A stretch of DNA of 64,000 nt from Lolium rigidum (GCF_022539505.1 NC_061510.1:32699047-32763046); one strand, 5' to 3'; shown: positions 10,836 through 24,300, counted from the first letter of the stretch. Numbers and translations are program-made. Notes: generated by a model not told the origin, from the letters alone.

Positions 10836-11495
10836 AAATATTATATATTTTGGGCGGTGTAAAATTTACAAATTTCCAGATCTGAGTGAGCAACCAGTGC
10901 AAATTTGGAATATCTACAGATTTGTCGGTATTTTTAATTCTTTGTAGACAGGAATACAAACTATTTCATCCTGAGGTTTTGCAGGAACGTAGAGTTGGTC
11001 AATAGTCAACATCTATGATTCTGTTTCGAATTTTTTTTTGAAACATCAAAATGATGATTTTGAAAAAGTAAAAGATATTCGATGACGGGGTCAGTCCATC
11101 AAAGACATTTTTCGGGGTGCAGCCCCAACATTTGGATCCTGCATGCCTATTTTATCGAATACAAGCTGTCGTGACGGTATACTTTTTTTTGTTTTAATTG
11201 CAAGATCCACGTAGTACATATTATGCTAGTTATAATGCATACTATTATATAGTAGTATCATGTTTATGAAATTTATCTATGATTATATCTTTATAGTGGG
11301 TATTATTAGGTATTATTATAAAATAGTATCATAAACTTATAAAATTATTGTTTTATAGAATCCCAATGTAAATCTATGTACAAGATATATTTGATATTAC
11401 ATTTTCTTGTATCATACGCTATCATACAGTATCTACCTATGTTACTCTAATTCTATCTCTCCTCCTTAATTAAATGACACATATTGTGGGCCTAA
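10836..11495. repeat. Dispersed repeat, copy 2
   Basis: 10836-11030 matches 63328-63514 (shared TATATTTTGGGCGGT, AGATTTGTCGGTATTTTTAA, GTCAACATCTATGATTCTG) and 11030-11495 matches 1-480 and 63515-63762. A Harbinger element interrupts it at 11496. Confidence 0.7.
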
Positions 11496-12472
11496 GAGCA
11501 TCTCCACTCGTCTCCCCGACGAGACCCCCGAGCGACATTTTTCCCATTCGGACAGCGAAATTTGGCCTAGTCGCACCCCCGATTCCTCTTTTTCGTCCGG
11601 ATTTGGCCCTTCATCCATCCGGCGAGCCCACGCCATCCCCGGCCCCCCCGGGGATCTATCGGGGACTCCGGACGAGTGAAAAGCGGGGAAGGGCCCGATC
11701 TATCGGCGACTCGACACACGAACCCCACCGCCACCTCGCTCGAAATCTCCCCCACCCCTCGTATCTCTCTCGCCGCCAGCGCCACCCCGCCGGCTTGTTG
11801 CCCAGATTCCACCGTCCCCTTCTCCACATGCCTATATTCTGCCGTCTTTCGATGAAGGCCTATCTAGCTGCTCCTCCGCCAGCCTGTTTTCCGACTTTGG
11901 CCTAGTCCTCGTCGCTCGCGGCTCGGGTTGCCTCGACCACGCCCGTCAGGTGTTCGTCCATTTGCCTCCCCGGCCATGGACTCGGACGAAGAGGAGGAGC
12001 ATATGTTCGTCGAGCTTATGCGAGAAGAGATGGCAGCCGCCGCCCAAGACGAGGAGCACATGATGATCCTCGGTTGCTTGTCAAGCATGCACGCCGGACT
12101 GGCAACTGGTCGACGTGGTGGGTCGGTACCAGGTCGCTGGAAGTGCAAGCCGAGACAACGAATGGAGGGCTACTGCATGTTGTACGCCGACTACTTCGCC
12201 GACAATCCATTGCACGGTGAGAGTGTTTTCCGGTGTCGTTTCAGGATGAGCAGAAAGCTATTTCTGCAAATTGTGTATGCCATCCGAGACTTTGACCCCT
12301 ACTTCGGATGCAAGGCGGATTGCACTCGGTTTGGTTGGATTTTCGTCACCTGCGAAGTGCACAGTGGCTATGAGGATGCTGGCGTATGGAGCTCCCGGTG
12401 ATGGTGCAGATGACTATCTTCGGATGGCGGAGTCCACCGCCCTTGATTGTTTCTACCGGTTTTGCAGGTCCG
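11496..12472 (+). mobile_element. PIF/Harbinger transposon, right part cut away
   Basis: The left end starts GAGCATCTCCACTCG, a form common to grass PIF/Harbinger TIRs, preceded by TAA (11493-11495), the TWA-type 3-bp target. A GC-rich leader leads to the transposase gene at 11976. The element stops at 12472 where a Gypsy LTR begins. Its remainder, expected beyond the far side of the nest, is not found near 63100. Confidence 0.8.
11976..12472 (+). pseudogene. Harbinger transposase, N-terminal part, frameshifted and truncated
   Basis: The frame starts at MDSDEEEEHMFVELMREE and runs through MEGYCMLYADYFADNPLHGE, FRCRFRMSRKLFLQIVYAI and RDFDPYFGCK, the conserved N-terminal region of grass PIF/Harbinger transposases. 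The conserved path then continues one frame over as LVGFSS..KCTVAMRMLAYGAPGD and YLRMAEST..DCFYRFCR. The break is at 12321-12330, where the sequence reads TGCACTCGGT. A TGCACTGGT reading would keep the frame, so this is a CTG-to-CTCG insertion of the kind seen throughout the window. The catalytic DDE part is absent because the LTR at 12473 cuts the gene. The start was chosen at 11976 because family similarity begins there. Confidence 0.85.
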
Positions 12473-13859
12473 TGATGACCCACAAGTATAGGGGATCGCA
12501 ACAGTCTTCGCGGGAAGTAAAACCCAATTTATTGATTCGACACAAGGGGAGACAAAGAATACTTGAAAGCCTTAACAGCAGAGTTGTCAATTCAGCTGCA
12601 CTCGGAAACGAGACTTGCTCGCAAGAGTTTATCGATAGTGAATCGGTTTATAGTAGTAGCAGTAGTGAAATAACAGCAGCAGTGTAACAAAGACAGCAGT
12701 AGTGATTATAGTAAACAGCTGGATTAAAATACTATAGGCACAGTGATGGATGACGGGCGTTGCATGGATGAGAGAAACTAATGTAACAATCAAAGAAGGA
12801 CATTTGCAGATAGTAATAAAACGGTGTCCAAGTACTACATGTGTTCCGTATATAGTCGTACGTGCTCGCAATGAGAAACTTGCACAACATCTTTTGTCCT
12901 ACCAGCCGGTGGCAGCCGGGCCTCTAGGGAATCTACTGGAAATTAAGGTACTCCTTTTAATAGAGTACCGGAGCAAAGCATTACACTCCGTGAACACATG
13001 TGATCCTCATATCACCGCCTTCCCCTTCGGTTGTCCCAGTTTCTGTCACTTTGGGGCCTCGGGTTCCGGACAGCAATACGTGTATCCAACTTGCAGGTAA
13101 GATCATAAAATAATGAATATCATCATGAAACAATAACATGTTCAGATCTGAGATCATGGCACTCGGGCCCTAGTGACAAGCATTAAGCATAACAAGTTGC
13201 AACAATATCATCAAAGTACCAATTACGGACACTAGGCACTATGCCCTAACAATCTTATGCTATTACATGACCAATCTCATCCAATCCCTACCATTCCCTT
13301 CAGCCTACAGCGGGGGAATTACTCACACATGGATGGGGGAAACATGGTTGGTCGATGGAGAGGCGTCGGTGGTGATGATGGCGATGATCTCCTCCAATTC
13401 CCCGTCCCGGCGGAGTGCCAGAACGGAGTTTCTGGTCCCGAGACGGAGTTTCGCGATGGTGGCGGCGTTCTGGATGTTTTCTGGCGACTTCGACTTCCCG
13501 TCTCGCGTTTTTAGATCGAAACCCTTAAGTAGTCCAAAGGGGGGCGTCAGAGGCTGGCCGAGGCGGCCACACGCTAGGGCGGCGCGCCCCCCTCCAGGCC
13601 GTGCCGGCCTGGTGTGTGGGGGCCCTAGGCCTCCCCCAGGCCTGCCCTTCTGGCTCCGTGATTCTTCTGGAAAAATATGCCCTTTGACATAAATTCCGGG
13701 GATTTTCCTGAAAGTTGAATTTCTGCACAAAAACGAGACACTGTGAGCAATTCCGCTGAAAACAGCGTTAGTCCGTGTTAGTTGTATCCAAAATACACAA
13801 ATTAGAGGCAAAACAATAGCAAAAGTGTTCGGGAAAGTAGATACGTTTTGGACATATCA
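12473..13859 (-). repeat. 3' LTR of element O (1,387 bp)
   Basis: On the minus strand it runs TGATATGTCC…GGGTCATCA, with TGAT/ATCA ends. The adjoining interior (13860 onward) reads ACTCCCCCAAGCTTAGC on the plus strand, a polypurine tract on the coding strand. The TATA region seen in A's LTR (ATATATAGTC near 61250) has become CTTAAGTAGTC near 13525, so promoter function may be lost. A GC-rich inverted-repeat block lies at 13556-13625. Confidence 0.85.
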
Positions 13860-16482
13860 ACTCCCCCAAGCTTAGCTTATTGCTTGTCCTCAAGCAATTC
13901 GATTAACAACTGAGTGCCATAAAAGAACTTTCACGAACACATTTGTTCATATGATGTAAATATTCTCATGATATGGACAAGTACTTAGGCAATTCATAAT
14001 AAGATACATGCAAATAAGATCATCTAATAGCTATGTCAATCATGGAAATGTACCAACAAATTAATAATAAGCATCATGAATCATGTCTATCAGCAGGATT
14101 GCAATGTTCAGAAAAGGATATGATAAAGTGGTATCTCGCTTGCCCGTATTTGTACAGCAAAATATAAATGCTCCAGCACCTCTGAAGTTCATGGAAAGAC
14201 TAGAAGTAGAGATTGTCAAAGATAAAAGCATCAAAGTTATACCACAGTCAATCAAATTTTGGGACAAGCATATTATACTAAGAATGACAGTTGTGCTCTC
14301 AAGAAAGTGCTCAAAGAAAGGATGGTGACTCAACGTAAAAGTAAAAGATTGACCCTTCGCAGAGGGAAGCAGGGATTAACATGCGCTAGAGCTTTTCATT
14401 TTTAAAATAGGAGTAAAATTATATTGAGAGGTGTTTGTTGTTGTCAACGAATGGTAATGGGTACACCAACTACCTCGTCAACCAGACTTTCAAGAGTGGC
14501 TCCTATGAAGGACGTTATTTCTACCAGCAAGGTAGATCATCCCTCTTCTCTTTTGTTTACACACGTACTTCAGTTTTATTATGGGTGACACTCCCCCCAA
14601 CCTTTGCTTACACAAGCCATGGCTAACCGAATCCTCGGGTGCCTTCCATCAATCTCATACCATGGAGGAGTGTCTATTTGCAAAATTAAGTTGCTTACTG
14701 ATGAATCAGATCAAAACATGTGAAGAGAATTATTAATGAAGTTTGATTAATTGGGGCTGGGCACCCCGTTGCCAGCTCTTATTATGAAAATCTGTCAAAA
14801 GTAAATGACAAGGTCGAAAGATAAACACCACATACTTCCTCATGAGCTATAAAACATTAACACAAATTGAGAAGCATTTTGAAGGTTTAAAGGTAGCGCA
14901 TGAGAATTTACTTGGAATGGTTTGAAATGCCATGCATAGGTATTTATGGTGGACACTTTGGAATAACTTGGTTTTCAGGGGTTTGGAAGCACGAGTAGCG
15001 TTCCCGCTCAGTACAAGTGAAGGCTAGCAATAGACTGGAGAGCGACAATCAAGAGAGCAGTCACTGTCATAATCATGCTTGCGGCAAAATAAATTAACGG
15101 AGGCATAAAAGTGATACAAGAACTCTGAGGCAAAGTAAATCATCGAGGCTTAATTGACTTTTGTTCAGTCATATGCATGCGTGAGCATGTGCCAAGTTGA
15201 TTCGAATGAATTATTCATAGGAGGATACCACAATGTCATACCTATTTATGAATAAAACAATGCAAGCAAACATCCATGACATGCTACTCATATTAATAAA
15301 CTCGGAGCTAAACATGAGAGATCATGAACTACTAGACTTTCTTAAATGACATATACCTCACATGAACCAACTAAGCATGCTCACATGGATGAGTATATGT
15401 ACAAAAATGAAAACAAATAGAGTTCATACCAGACCTCTCACCACAGTCGAATTGTCGTAGATCGTCATTATTGCCTTTCACTTGTGTAGCTTGAATAATA
15501 TGAAATGAAAACCACGCTCCAGCCACCGAAGACCATTGAACTCCATAATGAACTTTACAAAAACCAAAGAAGAACAGCAAATATTTTTGATGTTTTCAAA
15601 TTGGAAACAAGAACAAAAGGAAACAAGCAAACAAAGCAAAATCCTTTTGGATTTTCTTATAGCAAACCAACGATAGCAAATAAAGCAAAATAAAAGCAAG
15701 AAACCAAAATAAACTAATGATGAAGAGAACCAACAGAAATATTTTTGGTCTTTTTGTGTTTTAGGAAAGAAACAGAGAAAAAACAAGAAAATGAAAACTA
15801 GAAGAGTCACATAAACACAAAGCAGCAGGATTTCGTCAAACTTGACAGCAGTACAGTAATCGATTTTTAGTAAATTCTTCCACTGCCCAGCTCGAAAAGT
15901 GTTCAACTAATGAAAGTTGGATAACAACCTGGGGAACATGCACAAAAATTGGCTTCGCAAAATAACGTTCTGGCTATTTTTGAGAATTTTTTTGGTATCA
16001 GTCCAGAATCTGTTTTCAGGCAGCACCTCCCCAAATATCATCTCCCTCTTATTAGAAAACCACTTAAAGAAGCTAAATAAGTATATACAAGTATCCAGCA
16101 ACTATAATATGCAAAGAATGAGTGATGCCGGTATACCTCCCCCTAAGTTTAGGCTTTTGGTCTAAGTGGAGTTCAATCCCATGGTGCTTCTTCGAAAAAA
16201 TAAGACCAACGGTATAATTTTGTGAATTTTTGAAAACTTTGAAAAATGCACATTTCTAGGTATTAAATTTATTATTACTGGGCAGAAAATGATTTTGAAA
16301 TCTCTAATTAGCTAAAGAACTTTGCAAAACAAAAAGTGTTACAGCAAGTAGAACAAGTAGAGGAAGAAAGAGATGTTGTTTAGTTCCTCTATGCATATAA
16401 AATAAATTTGTTAACAAGGTTGATCAAGTCTTGCCACCAAATAAATTTAACATAGCATAAGAAGAAATAAACCTCAAATCAA
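13860..16482 (-). other. Non-coding 3' region of element O
   Basis: Between the gag-protease stop and the polypurine tract. It has no reverse transcriptase, integrase or other recognisable domain. Blocks near 14320-15000 resemble 48660-49440 in element B, including a GAGGTGTTTGTTGTTGTCAA segment and a CCATGGCTAACCGAATCC segment, so the two families share 3' non-coding sequence. Confidence 0.65.
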
Positions 16483-16650
16483 TCATGTTACCTTCAATTG
16501 TATTGATATGGATCCAATCATAATATTTTGATATCCTTCTTTAGGTTCATATATAGGACAATCAATAGCTCCAACTTTGATGGTTCTCACATTAGAAATG
16601 GTATTAACTCCATATACTTTATCAATCCTCTTGGGAAAATAAACGGTATG
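16483..16650 (-). pseudogene. Element O gag-protease, C-terminal remnant
   Basis: Encodes TVYFPKRIDKVYGVNTIS…EPKEGYQN and the stop, matching the C-terminus of element A's gag-protease at 57432-57599. It is cut at 16650 by the start of another LTR. Candidate target duplication GTATG is at 16646-16650. Confidence 0.8.
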
Positions 16651-17106
16651 TGATACGTCTCCGACGTATCGATAATTTCTTATGTTCCATGCCACATTAT
16701 TGATGATATCTACATGTTTTATGCATACTTTATGTCATATTTATGCATTTTCTAGAACTAACCTATTAACGAGATGCCGAAGAGCCAGTTGTTGTTTTCT
16801 GCTGTTTTTGGTTTCAGAAATCCTAGTAAGGAAATATTCTCGGAATTGGATGAAATCAACGCCCAGGGGCCTATTTTCACATGAAGCTTCCAGAAGACCG
16901 AAGAGGAGACGAAGTGGGGCCACGAGGTGGCCAGACACCAGGGCGGCGCGGCCCAAGCCCTGGCCGCGCCGGCCTGTCATCTGGGCCCCTCGTGTCGCCC
17001 CCTGACCTGCCCTTCCGCCTACATATAGTCTTCGTCGTGAAACCCCCAGTACCGAGAGCCACGATACGGAAAACCTTCCAGAGACGCCGCCGCTGCCAAT
17101 CCCATC
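16651..17106 (+). mobile_element. LTR fragment of a Sabrina-like Gypsy element
   Basis: Starts TGATACGTCTCCGACGTATC, inserted in element O's gag-protease. Plus orientation. It contains the GC-rich inverted-repeat block (16914-16990) and a TATA-like ACATATAGTC near 17020 in the same order as the other LTRs. It ends at the start of a Copia LTR, so only the promoter half remains. Confidence 0.75.
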
Positions 17107-17816
17107 TGAAGGAGATATGCCCTAGAGGCAATAATAAAAGTGGTTATTATTTATATCTTTATGTTTATGATAAATGTTTATATATCATGCTAGAATTGTA
17201 TTAACCGAAACATTAGTACATGTGTGATATGTAGACAAACAAGAAGTCCCTAGTATGCCTCTTAAACTAGCTTGTTGATTAATGGATGATTAGTTTCATA
17301 ATCATGAACATTGGATGTTGTTAATAACAAGGTTATATCATTGTGTGAATGATATAATGGACACACCCAATTAAGCGTAGCATAAGATCTCGTCATTAAG
17401 TTATTTGCTATAAGCTTTCGATACATAGTTACCTAGTCCTTATGACCATGAGATCATGTAAATCACTTATACCGGAAAGGTACTTTGATTACACCAAACA
17501 CCACTCGCGTAAATGGGTGGCTATAAAGGTGGGATTAAGTATCCGGAAAGTATGAGTTGAGGCATATGGATCAACAGTGGGATTTGTCCATCCCGATGAC
17601 GGATAGATATACTCTGGGCCCTCTCGGTGGAATGTCGTCTAATGTCTTGCAAGCATATGAATGAGTTCATAAGAGACCACGTACCACGGTACGAGTAAAG
17701 AGTACTTGTCAGGAGACGAGGTTGAACAAGGTATAGAGTGATACCGAAGATCAAACCTCGGACAAGTAAAATATCGCGAGACAAAGGGAATTGGTAATAT
17801 ATGTGAATGGTTCATT
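17107..17816 (+). mobile_element. Copia LTR fragment (Angela/BARE-like)
   Basis: Begins TGAAGGAGATATGCCCTAGA, followed by GGCAATAATAAA and a long series of features shared with pooid Angela/WIS/BARE LTRs (CATGAGATCATGTAA, GGGTGGCTATAAAGG, CTGGGCCCTCTCGGT, ACGGTACGAGTAAAG). It runs into the sequence gap at 17817. No primer-binding site or coding part is visible, so whether a full element was present is unknown. Confidence 0.75.
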
Positions 17817-17916
17817 NNNNNNNNNNNNNNNNNNNNNNNNNNNNNNNNNNNNNNNNNNNNNNNNNNNNNNNNNNNNNNNNNNNNNNNNNNNNNNNNNNNN
17901 NNNNNNNNNNNNNNNN
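17817..17916. other. Assembly gap (100 N)
   Basis: Exactly 100 N, a conventional placeholder for unknown length. A Copia LTR enters from the left and a LARD LTR leaves on the right, so missing sequence includes at least the rest of both. Confidence 0.95.
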
Positions 17917-18429
17917 GTTTCAAAATACTCATAGTCAGTTTGATTCAAATAGTTTGAACTATAAATCGTAATGTAAATGGATTTAGTTTTATGATATTTC
18001 ATATACTTAATAAGTTATGATTTAAATAAGAATGTGTGGCTTTTATGCACTTTAGACCCTGTGGTTTACCTTATTTGGTAATAAGTTTAGAAGTGAATTA
18101 ATTTACACACAAAGGTAGTTGCTAACTTTTAAGTGTTAATAAGTTAGGCTTCGATTCTTAAAGAATGTGTTGTTGTAAATATAATTCCATTTGATCTAAT
18201 CCATAGATCAAATCATCTCTACCCGAAACAAGGTTTTAACAAAGATCACTGTGAAGTTTATAGCGCTTGACTTGATGATCTACTTCAATTCCAGCAAGTC
18301 AAGTGAAACTTCGATTCATTGTGGTAAGTTTTATTTGAAGCGCGAAAATTCCCCGGATTTTCTATGCATGAATGCAATGCACACTTTGGTGTTCTCTTAC
18401 TTTGTTGCCTCTAAACCTGGGATATTACA
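17917..18429 (-). repeat. LARD-2 3' LTR, visible part
   Basis: Starts on the minus strand at 18429 with TGTAATATCCCAGG and continues leftward into the gap. Near-identity to 27258-27537 over 280 bp suggests a fairly recent insertion. Confidence 0.8.
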
Positions 18430-18442
18430 GCCTCTCCCCCTT
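18430..18442 (-). other. LARD-2 polypurine tract
   Basis: Minus-strand AAGGGGGAGAGGC directly precedes the 3' LTR start, the expected primer for plus-strand DNA synthesis. Confidence 0.7.
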
Positions 18443-21366
18443 AAACTGAACTTCGTCCCGAAGTTCGAACGCTCTCATGTTTCGGAATGTTGAAATGTCT
18501 CGAACAGATCACCATCCTTCAACTCCATGGTGATCATATTAGATATGATTGATTATATCTCTTGTCCAGATCCTTCCGGAGGTCTTCTGATATCTGGCAC
18601 TGATACTTTCTTCTATTCTATGATTTCTTCCAACACTCTAAGCTTATAGGCTTACTATCCAAAGATTCTTGGATTAAGACATCTTATTGTGTTAATGGAC
18701 TTTACTAATGGCTGTAGTGACATCTTCCTATTTGGGTACTTAAAACTTGGTTCTATCGATTTGCGATAATCCAGCTGCGATGTAATATGGCACTATGGTG
18801 TACCAGCTGCGGTGTCCAAACCTTAATTCTAAAAGATTTATTTAAGTTAGGGTATTGTTTTCCCTTACTACCATAACGAAAGTAATGGTACTTGGTAAGG
18901 TATTTACAGTAGGCATGGTCCTGGTTGTTTAGTCCTACTAATGGATTAGACTCATTTAGTCCATCCAATCATGGCTTCTAGTTTATACTAGTTATCTTCC
19001 TTTTGGTTTCTTTAGGTTCCTTGAAAGGAATCTTTCTAATAATTATTAGTTTTAGTATGGTCAAACCCTTCGGTCTTTTGTTTTCTTAGGCTTTAATTGT
19101 TTTCCGATAACTTCTTCCTCCAGCTTCATTATCTTGGACTTACTTGAGCTCTTCTACTTTTGAGTAATTATCAATTACCCATTCAAGTTAGAATCTACTC
19201 TTACTTCCTCGAGATATGAACCTCGGCTTACGGTCCGACAACCTCCTGAGAGTACCATTATATGGATAGTTCCACCAATCTTATAAAAATAGGATCGGAC
19301 TTCCTCTCAGTTCAGACCTTTTTCTCCATCTATCACACTACCAATGATATCTTAATACTCCTCCTTCAGTCTTCCTCTCCCCCTTGGAGTTTACTAATGA
19401 TCTTCAAAGTCCTTTCTTCTAATCATTAAACTCCAAGGTTATATAGTTGCTTTAAGTCTGGTTTATATTTTGTACCTTTCTAAATTCTCACGAAGAATTC
19501 TTTGCGGTGTATCCACACAGTTGTGGGTATCCATTATGAATCCTCCGACTAAATATTTACCAACTACAAGATACCAGCTGTGAAATACTAGCTGCGGTAT
19601 CCCCATTTCTTTTAGGGTAAAGAAATGTTCAGGCTGTGGGCTATCTGGTACCATCTGCAGACTACCTAGTACCAGATGTGGCTTATTGGATACCAGTTGT
19701 GGGCTATTTTATGGTTCTAGTCAATTATCTACCTACCAGCTGTGGCTACTTACATAGTTTTAGTTAAGATATACCTCACTTCACATACTTTCTCTTCATA
19801 ATTATCCTATATCAGCTGCGGTCTTATTATACCAGCTACGACTTCACTTGTCTATTTTCCTTCTTCCAGGGTTTGTTTTGCAAGAAAACCACTTGTTGAC
19901 ACTATAAAAATAGTATTGTAAGTGACTTCACTTGCATTCCCTTCTTCCAGAATGAATATGGCTCCACTTTTACTGCTCCATATTCACTATCTTTCTCACT
20001 TCCATGATACTTCCATGTTGAAGTACTCCTTATTTAAGGATAGAAGTGAGTTTTGATTAGTCCTTCCTTTAGAGTATTGTGGTTGCTTCCCACAATTTTA
20101 CTTCCTTCATCAAGTGAACCTTCATCTTATCTTCAAAAATCTTCAGAATTCGTCACTTCCTCACACGAATACCTTTACCCTCTAGACCTATAACATCAAG
20201 TAAGAGCTTGATATTGCAACATGCATTTGCATATCAAAATCAAACTTCATGTATGGATCTAGTCAATCAATGAAAATCCAATAAAATCCAAGAAGATTCA
20301 GCTTTGTGTTCATAATACACATCCTTATATGCCTGAATATAATAATTGGGTAAGACATCCCTAAACATCAGGTGTAGATGTGCAATATATAACACCACAT
20401 AAGATAGGCTTAGGTCGTGATACTTAGCACGAATACGTGAATTTCTACTATTGGTCTCAACATTTATCTTAATTGCACATTTGCAACGAGACAACTTGAA
20501 ACAAAATGGCTTAGGATAGTTGAAGTTAACCTAGTTTTCTTTGGAAGTACTAACAAAATAGTATACCCTATATATGTGCTATTGAAGACTACTTCCTATA
20601 GTACAATTAATTCTAACATGTCTACTCTAAACACATGGTTGTTTAGAATATACCCCTATAACTCTATGATTTCTCTATGTGACATGTTCTAAATAAGCCT
20701 TCTTTAAATTAAGGACTATGGTTCTAGCATACTTGGTACAGTTTCCAGGATTTTAAGGCCTAAGCTTTCGAACTATTCCCTAAATCCTACTCCTTATCAT
20801 CCTTTTGTTATCGTACTTATGATGTTCTACTCCATCATACCATGATTCCCAAGTGAATCATATAGGATTACCAACTTTACCATGAAATGTAGAGTTGTAT
20901 AACTCTTATCACTCTTCCTTACCTCCTATGATTGACTTATCATAGACATATACTACCTTATATAACTTATCTCCCTTCCTTAACATCAGTCATTTGACAC
21001 ATTTTTTTTAATGACTCTTACTTAACTATAACTTGCATTGGTATACTTCTTCCAATAGGATATCTTCCTTATGGTTGTATCCTCTCTTTGGACTACCATG
21101 TATTGTATACCAACTGTGGTCTACTACCACCCATTATCTTAAGCTTCAATGGTGTTTTAATTATTTGGAATGAAGCAAGATAACTAATTAACCTTATTTA
21201 AGAAATATAGATAAGAAAGATTGACTCAAGTGTGTCGGGATTATTCTCAAGTGAATACCCATCTCAAGTCAAAATAATAGTTGGTTTAACTAAGACAACT
21301 TCCTATAGACACTACCAAACCTATAGGTCTCCTTTAAAGGGTTTTAATCCTAAGGTCAAAGCATTT
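18443..21366 (-). other. LARD-2 interior, non-coding, with dispersed CAGCTG motif
   Basis: No frame above about 115 codons and no retroviral domain. A degenerate TACCAGCTGTGG motif recurs at roughly 18769, 18801, 19571, 19586, 19629, 19648, 19670, 19691, 19733, 19811, 19830 and 21098, and again at the primer-site/LTR junction (21373-21384). Confidence 0.7.
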
Positions 21367-21378
21367 GCTCTGATACCA
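21367..21378 (-). other. LARD-2 primer-binding site (tRNA-Met)
   Basis: Minus-strand TGGTATCAGAGC is complementary to the 3' end of initiator tRNA-Met and lies 2 bp inside the 5' LTR end at 21381. Confidence 0.85.
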
Positions 21379-21380
21379 GC

Positions 21381-24300
21381 TGTGATGACCCAGCGTACCA
21401 CTGCATGGTGTAGTACACAAGTCGTTGACATAACACAAGTGAAACACCGTTCCACTCATATTACATCTCTCAGAGTGGTACAACAGAAACATATGCGAGT
21501 CCAAGGTATGTCTATAGAAGTACACATGAGCTGTTTACATAAGATCCACACAGCCTCCTACTTTACAGTGAGGTAAAACTTCAAATAAAGCTCCAAAAGA
21601 ACGACTCGTAGTCTATCTCATTGCTAACTCAAGTTCAAGAGCTACTTGGCTTGCTATAGAACTCTAGCTACTTAGGTGCTAGGATTAGGGAAAGGTTCCC
21701 TTCTATTACTAGTCTAGGTTTCCATTATAGCTGATGCAGAAGTTGACTCCATTGACTTCTTTGATTGGATTCTTCATCTCGTTGCAGTTGACTCCTTTGT
21801 CTTCGAGTTCCACGATAGTTTCTCCTTCGGTGCATTGCTCTAAGAAGGGGGTTCAAACGAGATAGAATGAGTACGAGCGTACTCAGGCAAGTTCATATTA
21901 GGAAATATGTGTATCATGCACTAACTACAGCCATAGACCGAGAAAGTCATAGGCCAATGCAAGTTTTCATAAACATTTCTTCAAAAGGTTTATTTTATTC
22001 CGAAAACTATGCCCGTCGGTCTTCACGGAGTTGAACGGAACTTCGTGGAGTTCCTTTCTGCCGCGTTCGCAGTTCCCTTCCGGAACGGGGAGTGACAGAT
22101 CACATTCGGTATCCTCTGCGGAGGTGCGTTACTTTTCCCATAAGAGAACTTATCCTTGATGCCTTGCCGAGACGCGTTTCTCGTCCACACTTCCTTGGTG
22201 TGGGGCCAGGTGTAAGATCCAAGCCAATCACTGCCTTCTCCAGCGACCACCGCAAACCCACCCTTTTGTCCAACCGTACACCTCCGGTAGACTTCCCCGA
22301 TAATACGGCTTTACTCATGGTGTACTCCGGACAATCCATCATAGATGGTAGAGATTAACATCACTAATGGATGGGGATTTAAAAGGATATCCCAACCTAT
22401 TGCGGCAGTGCCTCCAACACCCCACCGTCTCTACCAATCCGTTGGCGTGCGAAGGGAAAAGATACGACTGACTTCCCCAGAGCCATTATAGATCTTATGG
22501 TCAACGCGATATGTACGGCGCTAGAATCACTGGAAGGCATTGGTAATTAATCCTAGGGTGATATAACCCATGCAATGGAACCTCCACCATATCAACACAT
22601 ACCATGGTTCCATTGCCCACCACATAGTCATATTCATAATTGTAAAATAATACTTTGCTTTTCAATGCATGAGTGATAAGTATAGTACTTTGCATATAAT
22701 TTGATAAAAATAATCAAATGACATGAGCAAGCGATGAACTTGCCTTTCTTGACTGCGAGATTATGCAGGCAAAAGCTTCGATACGTGAGAAGTCCAAATG
22801 CTGAAATACCATCATCGTCCGGTAAGGACAATGTTTAAAGAACTAGCAATAATGCTATAATGCATAGTATGAAATGCAATCGTCCCGAGCGTAACCTAAT
22901 CCCGATGATTTAAGATTGATGAGTTGTACATATTTCTTTAGGGTGTGTTGCACTTTTAGAATGGTTCTCAAACAAGGTTCTTATTAGGGTTTGGTTATAT
23001 TAGCATCATAATCAAGTGATATAAGACATCATAACAAGTACACACATAAAGAATAGTGGTGGAACAATATGTAAAGAACAGTGGTCAATTTTAGGTTCTA
23101 CGGGACATGGTTGATGATTATTTATATTATACTTCAAAAGAATAACTTTTGAAGAACATGTTAATTAAGAACTAGCAAGTATTTCAAATAAGAACTATGG
23201 CTTCTATGGTTTGATTAACCTTTGTACTTCAAAAGAATAACTTTTGAAGAACATATTAAATAAGAAGATGAACTACGATACATAGGAGCTATGGTTTTCT
23301 AGGGTTTACTATTGGATTCATTTAGTTCACTAATAGGAACTAGTTGGGTTCTTTAAGTAGAATGGGTTTATATGTAGCAAGTATTGATAGGGTTATTACC
23401 ATTGTTTCCCATATACACCATATTAAAGGATGGTTATTAAGATAGTTTTATAGGTTTGCTATTAGTTTTACTATGGCTTTACATTCGCTTTACTAAATAA
23501 TCTCTAATGGTTTCTAAGCTAAGTGGCTTATCATTTCCTAAGTAGGGTTTAGTGTAATAGGAGCATGTGATGTGAATTGTTACACAAGGTTGATACTAGG
23601 GTTTATCTTATAGTTTTACTAGGATTGGATGATTGAGGTTGAACTTAATGGTGTGGTATTTAGGATTGATGATCAATGGTGCTAACATGTGGTATCAAGC
23701 TAGGGTTTATACCTAGGTGATACTAGTGAATTATATAAGTTTTAATTAAGAATAGGAACATGAAATGATAATCTCATGTGAATTGGTTTTATGTGGGTGG
23801 ATCATAAACATGCATTCATTGGTTACCTATCAAGGTTCTACATGTAGAGTTGAGGTGGCTATGATCACATGGGCTAAACTCCTAGGGTTTTAGGTTTACA
23901 ACTACTATGGATGAACACATGGAATAATGAGTTCAAGGTTCTTATTCAAATTGAAACTAGGGTTTCTAAATTATGGTACATCTTCTAAAATGATGATTGG
24001 AAATATAAGTGTGGTAACTAATTACTTTGAAGCATAATTAGTAATGGTTTGGCATTTTATTAATCTACACAAGACTTAATAATTAGAGTAACTCCTATTT
24101 TAGTTTAATTAAGAATTAGGGTTTAATAATTGTTACTAGGGTTTAAAATAATTAACTTGTTAACTAAAGATGTTTAAGTAAATAAGTTTTGATTTACCAA
24201 AATAATATTAGCTTATAATATTTTCTTGAGTTATTACTATTTAAAGAAAATAGAAAATAGTAATTTGCAATTAGGGTTTATGAATTACCACTAATAATTA

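Larger units (their letters stand above)
12473..16650 (-). mobile_element. Gypsy element O: 3' part (3' LTR, 3' non-coding region, end of gag-protease)
   Basis: Minus-strand element. The 3' LTR (12473-13859) is followed inward by a polypurine tract, about 2.6 kb without coding content and the last 55 or so codons of the gag-protease frame (16483-16650). The matching 5' portion is at 61585-63100; the LTR sequence is closer to that copy than to element A's LTR (for example GCGGGAAGTAAAACC against GCGGGTAGTATAACC). The candidate target duplication on the left, GTCCG (12468-12472), cannot be checked because the other end is cut. It resembles Sabrina/WHAM-type pooid elements that carry gag-protease without polymerase; the family name is from memory. 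Confidence 0.75.
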
